A DNA stretch of 64,000 nt from Paramagnetospirillum magneticum AMB-1 (GTDB lineage: Bacteria > Pseudomonadota > Alphaproteobacteria > Rhodospirillales > Magnetospirillaceae): the NCBI RefSeq assembly GCF_000009985.1, contig NC_007626.1, positions 4,333,943 through 4,397,942 on the forward strand. The letters are read 5' to 3'. Below, in pieces: positions 63,318-64,000 of the stretch. The first letter of the stretch is position 1, and the number at the start of each line of letters is the position of its first letter. The notes below the pieces were generated by a model. That model saw only the letters and a list, made by a program, of their open reading frames with translations. It had not been told where the DNA came from and did no database searches. The translations under genes and the position numbers were made by a program.

Positions 63318-63773
63318 TCAGGCCTCGGCGGTCAGGAACAGGGTGCGCTCGGCGGCGCGGCGCTTGGTCAGGCCGGGCAGGGCCTTCTTCACGCCGTCCA
63401 CGGTGGCCTTGTCCCACTTGGGGAATTCATCCGAGGCTCCGGCATAGTCGCCGGCGTTCAGCTTCTTCAGCAGCGTCGAGCCCTGGAAGGCTCCCGCCCC
63501 CAGATTGAAGACGAAATCGCACAGCGCCGCATATTGATTGTCGTTCAGATCCACCGTCACCGCCTTGGTGACGGCATCGCCGGCATGGGCCAGATCGGCG
63601 GCCAGCAACTCGTCGGCCCTGGCTTCGTCGATGGTCATGCCGTCCATGACGTCGGGGCCGGTATGGCCATAGCCGACGGTCAGCTTGTGCGCCGGGCAGA
63701 GATAGCTCTTGAGGCGCAGCCCCTCCGAAGCCTTGGTGAGGGCCAGTCCGGCTTCATTGACGGCTCGTGTCAT
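63318..63773 (-). CDS. GH24 phage-type lysozyme
   Basis: 151 residues without a signal peptide. Catalytic triad in the E-8-(D/C)-5-T pattern: E17, C26, T32 in EGLRLKSYLCPAHKLTVGYGH. T4 lysozyme has Asp at the second site; Cys is a known variant in endolysins. Cleaves the peptidoglycan glycan chain. NDNQYAALCDFVFNLGAGAF (about 79-98) is also typical. May be a prophage remnant or used by the cell; no other phage genes seen here. Confidence 0.88.
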   Translation of the reverse strand: MTRAVNEAGLALTKASEGLRLKSYLCPAHKLTVGYGHTGPDVMDGMTIDEARADELLAADLAHAGDAVTKAVTVDLNDNQYAALCDFVFNLGAGAFQGSTLLKKLNAGDYAGASDEFPKWDKATVDGVKKALPGLTKRRAAERTLFLTAEA

Positions 63774-63863
63774 GGCGCATCCTTTCCTTCCCGATTGCAG
63801 CGTGGACGCTACCTTACGGAAATATGATCAGCCAAGTCCATGTCGCTTTAGATGTGGATGCCA

Positions 63864-64000
63864 TTACTTGCAGAGGGTTATGCCCGGCCCCGCCTCGGCG
63901 CAGATCAGCTTGCGGTTGCCGAACCGGGCCACCGTCACGCCGTCCATCTTCTGAATGATCAGCTTCTGCTCGCCGATCAGGCCCATCATGTTGCCCTGGC
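63864..64000 (-). CDS. C-terminal part of an unidentified gene
   Basis: The frame leaves the window on the right and ends with TAA at 63864-63866. The visible tail of about 44 residues (GLIGEQKLIIQKMDGVTVARF ... CAEAGPGITLCK, in parts) is not recognised. Leftward, separated from the lysozyme ATG by 90 bases. Confidence 0.5.
   Translation of the reverse strand, partial: QGNMMGLIGEQKLIIQKMDGVTVARFGNRKLICAEAGPGITLCK

Noticed and set aside
61045..63417. 790-codon leftward frame through mutY and the secreted gene
   Set aside because: Only its 175-codon end is DciA; the rest is antisense to mutY (clear Fe-S and HhH motifs). The DciA start at 61572 is natural.

Overview
The window looks like one chromosomal segment of a GC-rich alphaproteobacterium. 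The kdsD-lptCAB-rpoN-ptsN run, the Hsp20/DUF1150 pair, a contiguous sdhCDAB / mdh-sucCD-sucAB-lpd block, ethylmalonyl-CoA pathway genes (mcl1, a CitE-like mcl2, mch) and metXW point to Rhodospirillales. Overall gene content is most reminiscent of Magnetospirillum/Paramagnetospirillum, but that genus call is an inference from gene order and sequence style. No prophage, integron, CRISPR array or insertion sequence is visible. Nearly all long overlapping open frames are GC-rich antisense shadows of real genes.

Layout. 0-5 kb: small uncharacterised genes, then a leftward block aroK-aroB-CNNM/CorC-type protein, a 325-bp gap with a possible structured RNA and an intrinsic terminator, and phoH. 5-8.3 kb: a secreted repeat-containing protein, xerD and a small HTH protein. 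8.3-16.2 kb: an NDUFA9-like NAD(P)-binding protein, tRNA-Leu(CAG), rnd, then the lipopolysaccharide transport/sigma-54 operon (kdsD, lptC, lptA, lptB, rpoN) followed by ptsN with its own promoter; the hpf gene that often sits between rpoN and ptsN is absent. 16.2-25 kb: hsp20 with a heat-shock promoter and a possible SD-masking RNA thermometer, Nudix, GST, a polysaccharide deacetylase preceded by three 60-bp tandem repeats, GNAT, LysE, pdxY, and the mcl2-mch pair. 25-41 kb: nearly the whole oxidative TCA cycle (sdhCDAB, mdh, sucCD, sucA, sucB, lpd), interrupted only by a lipoprotein, a DHH phosphoesterase and zapE. 41-48 kb: a MerR-CMD pair with a textbook 19-bp-spacer operator, bacteriohemerythrin, an MFS transporter, a ParE-like toxin-antitoxin module, a two-domain PPK2 and a Cache-domain chemoreceptor. 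48-56.5 kb: metX-metW, chorismate mutase-hisC-tyrA, a VOC protein, mcl1, GAF and gamma-glutamylcyclotransferase-like genes. 56.6-64 kb: smc, a DsbA-like thioredoxin, dciA (DUF721), mutY, a secreted protein, a GH24 lysozyme and the end of a leftward gene.

How the parts fit: TCA enzymes are made from adjacent operons, and two of them (sdh, mdh) carry the same 12-mer in their long leaders. The mcl2/mch and mcl1 genes supply the glyoxylate-forming arm of the ethylmalonyl-CoA pathway, which would feed malate and succinyl-CoA into that cycle. kdsD and lptCAB make and export lipopolysaccharide components. Intergenic spaces carry several families of short palindromic repeats, mostly just downstream of stop codons, where they may end transcription. 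I see no clearly novel multi-gene system. The most interesting unexplained signals are regulatory RNA-like structures (phoH upstream region, hsp20 leader, sucD-sucA spacer), the shared TCA leader motif, and the repeat families, one of which has expanded next to a coding sequence.
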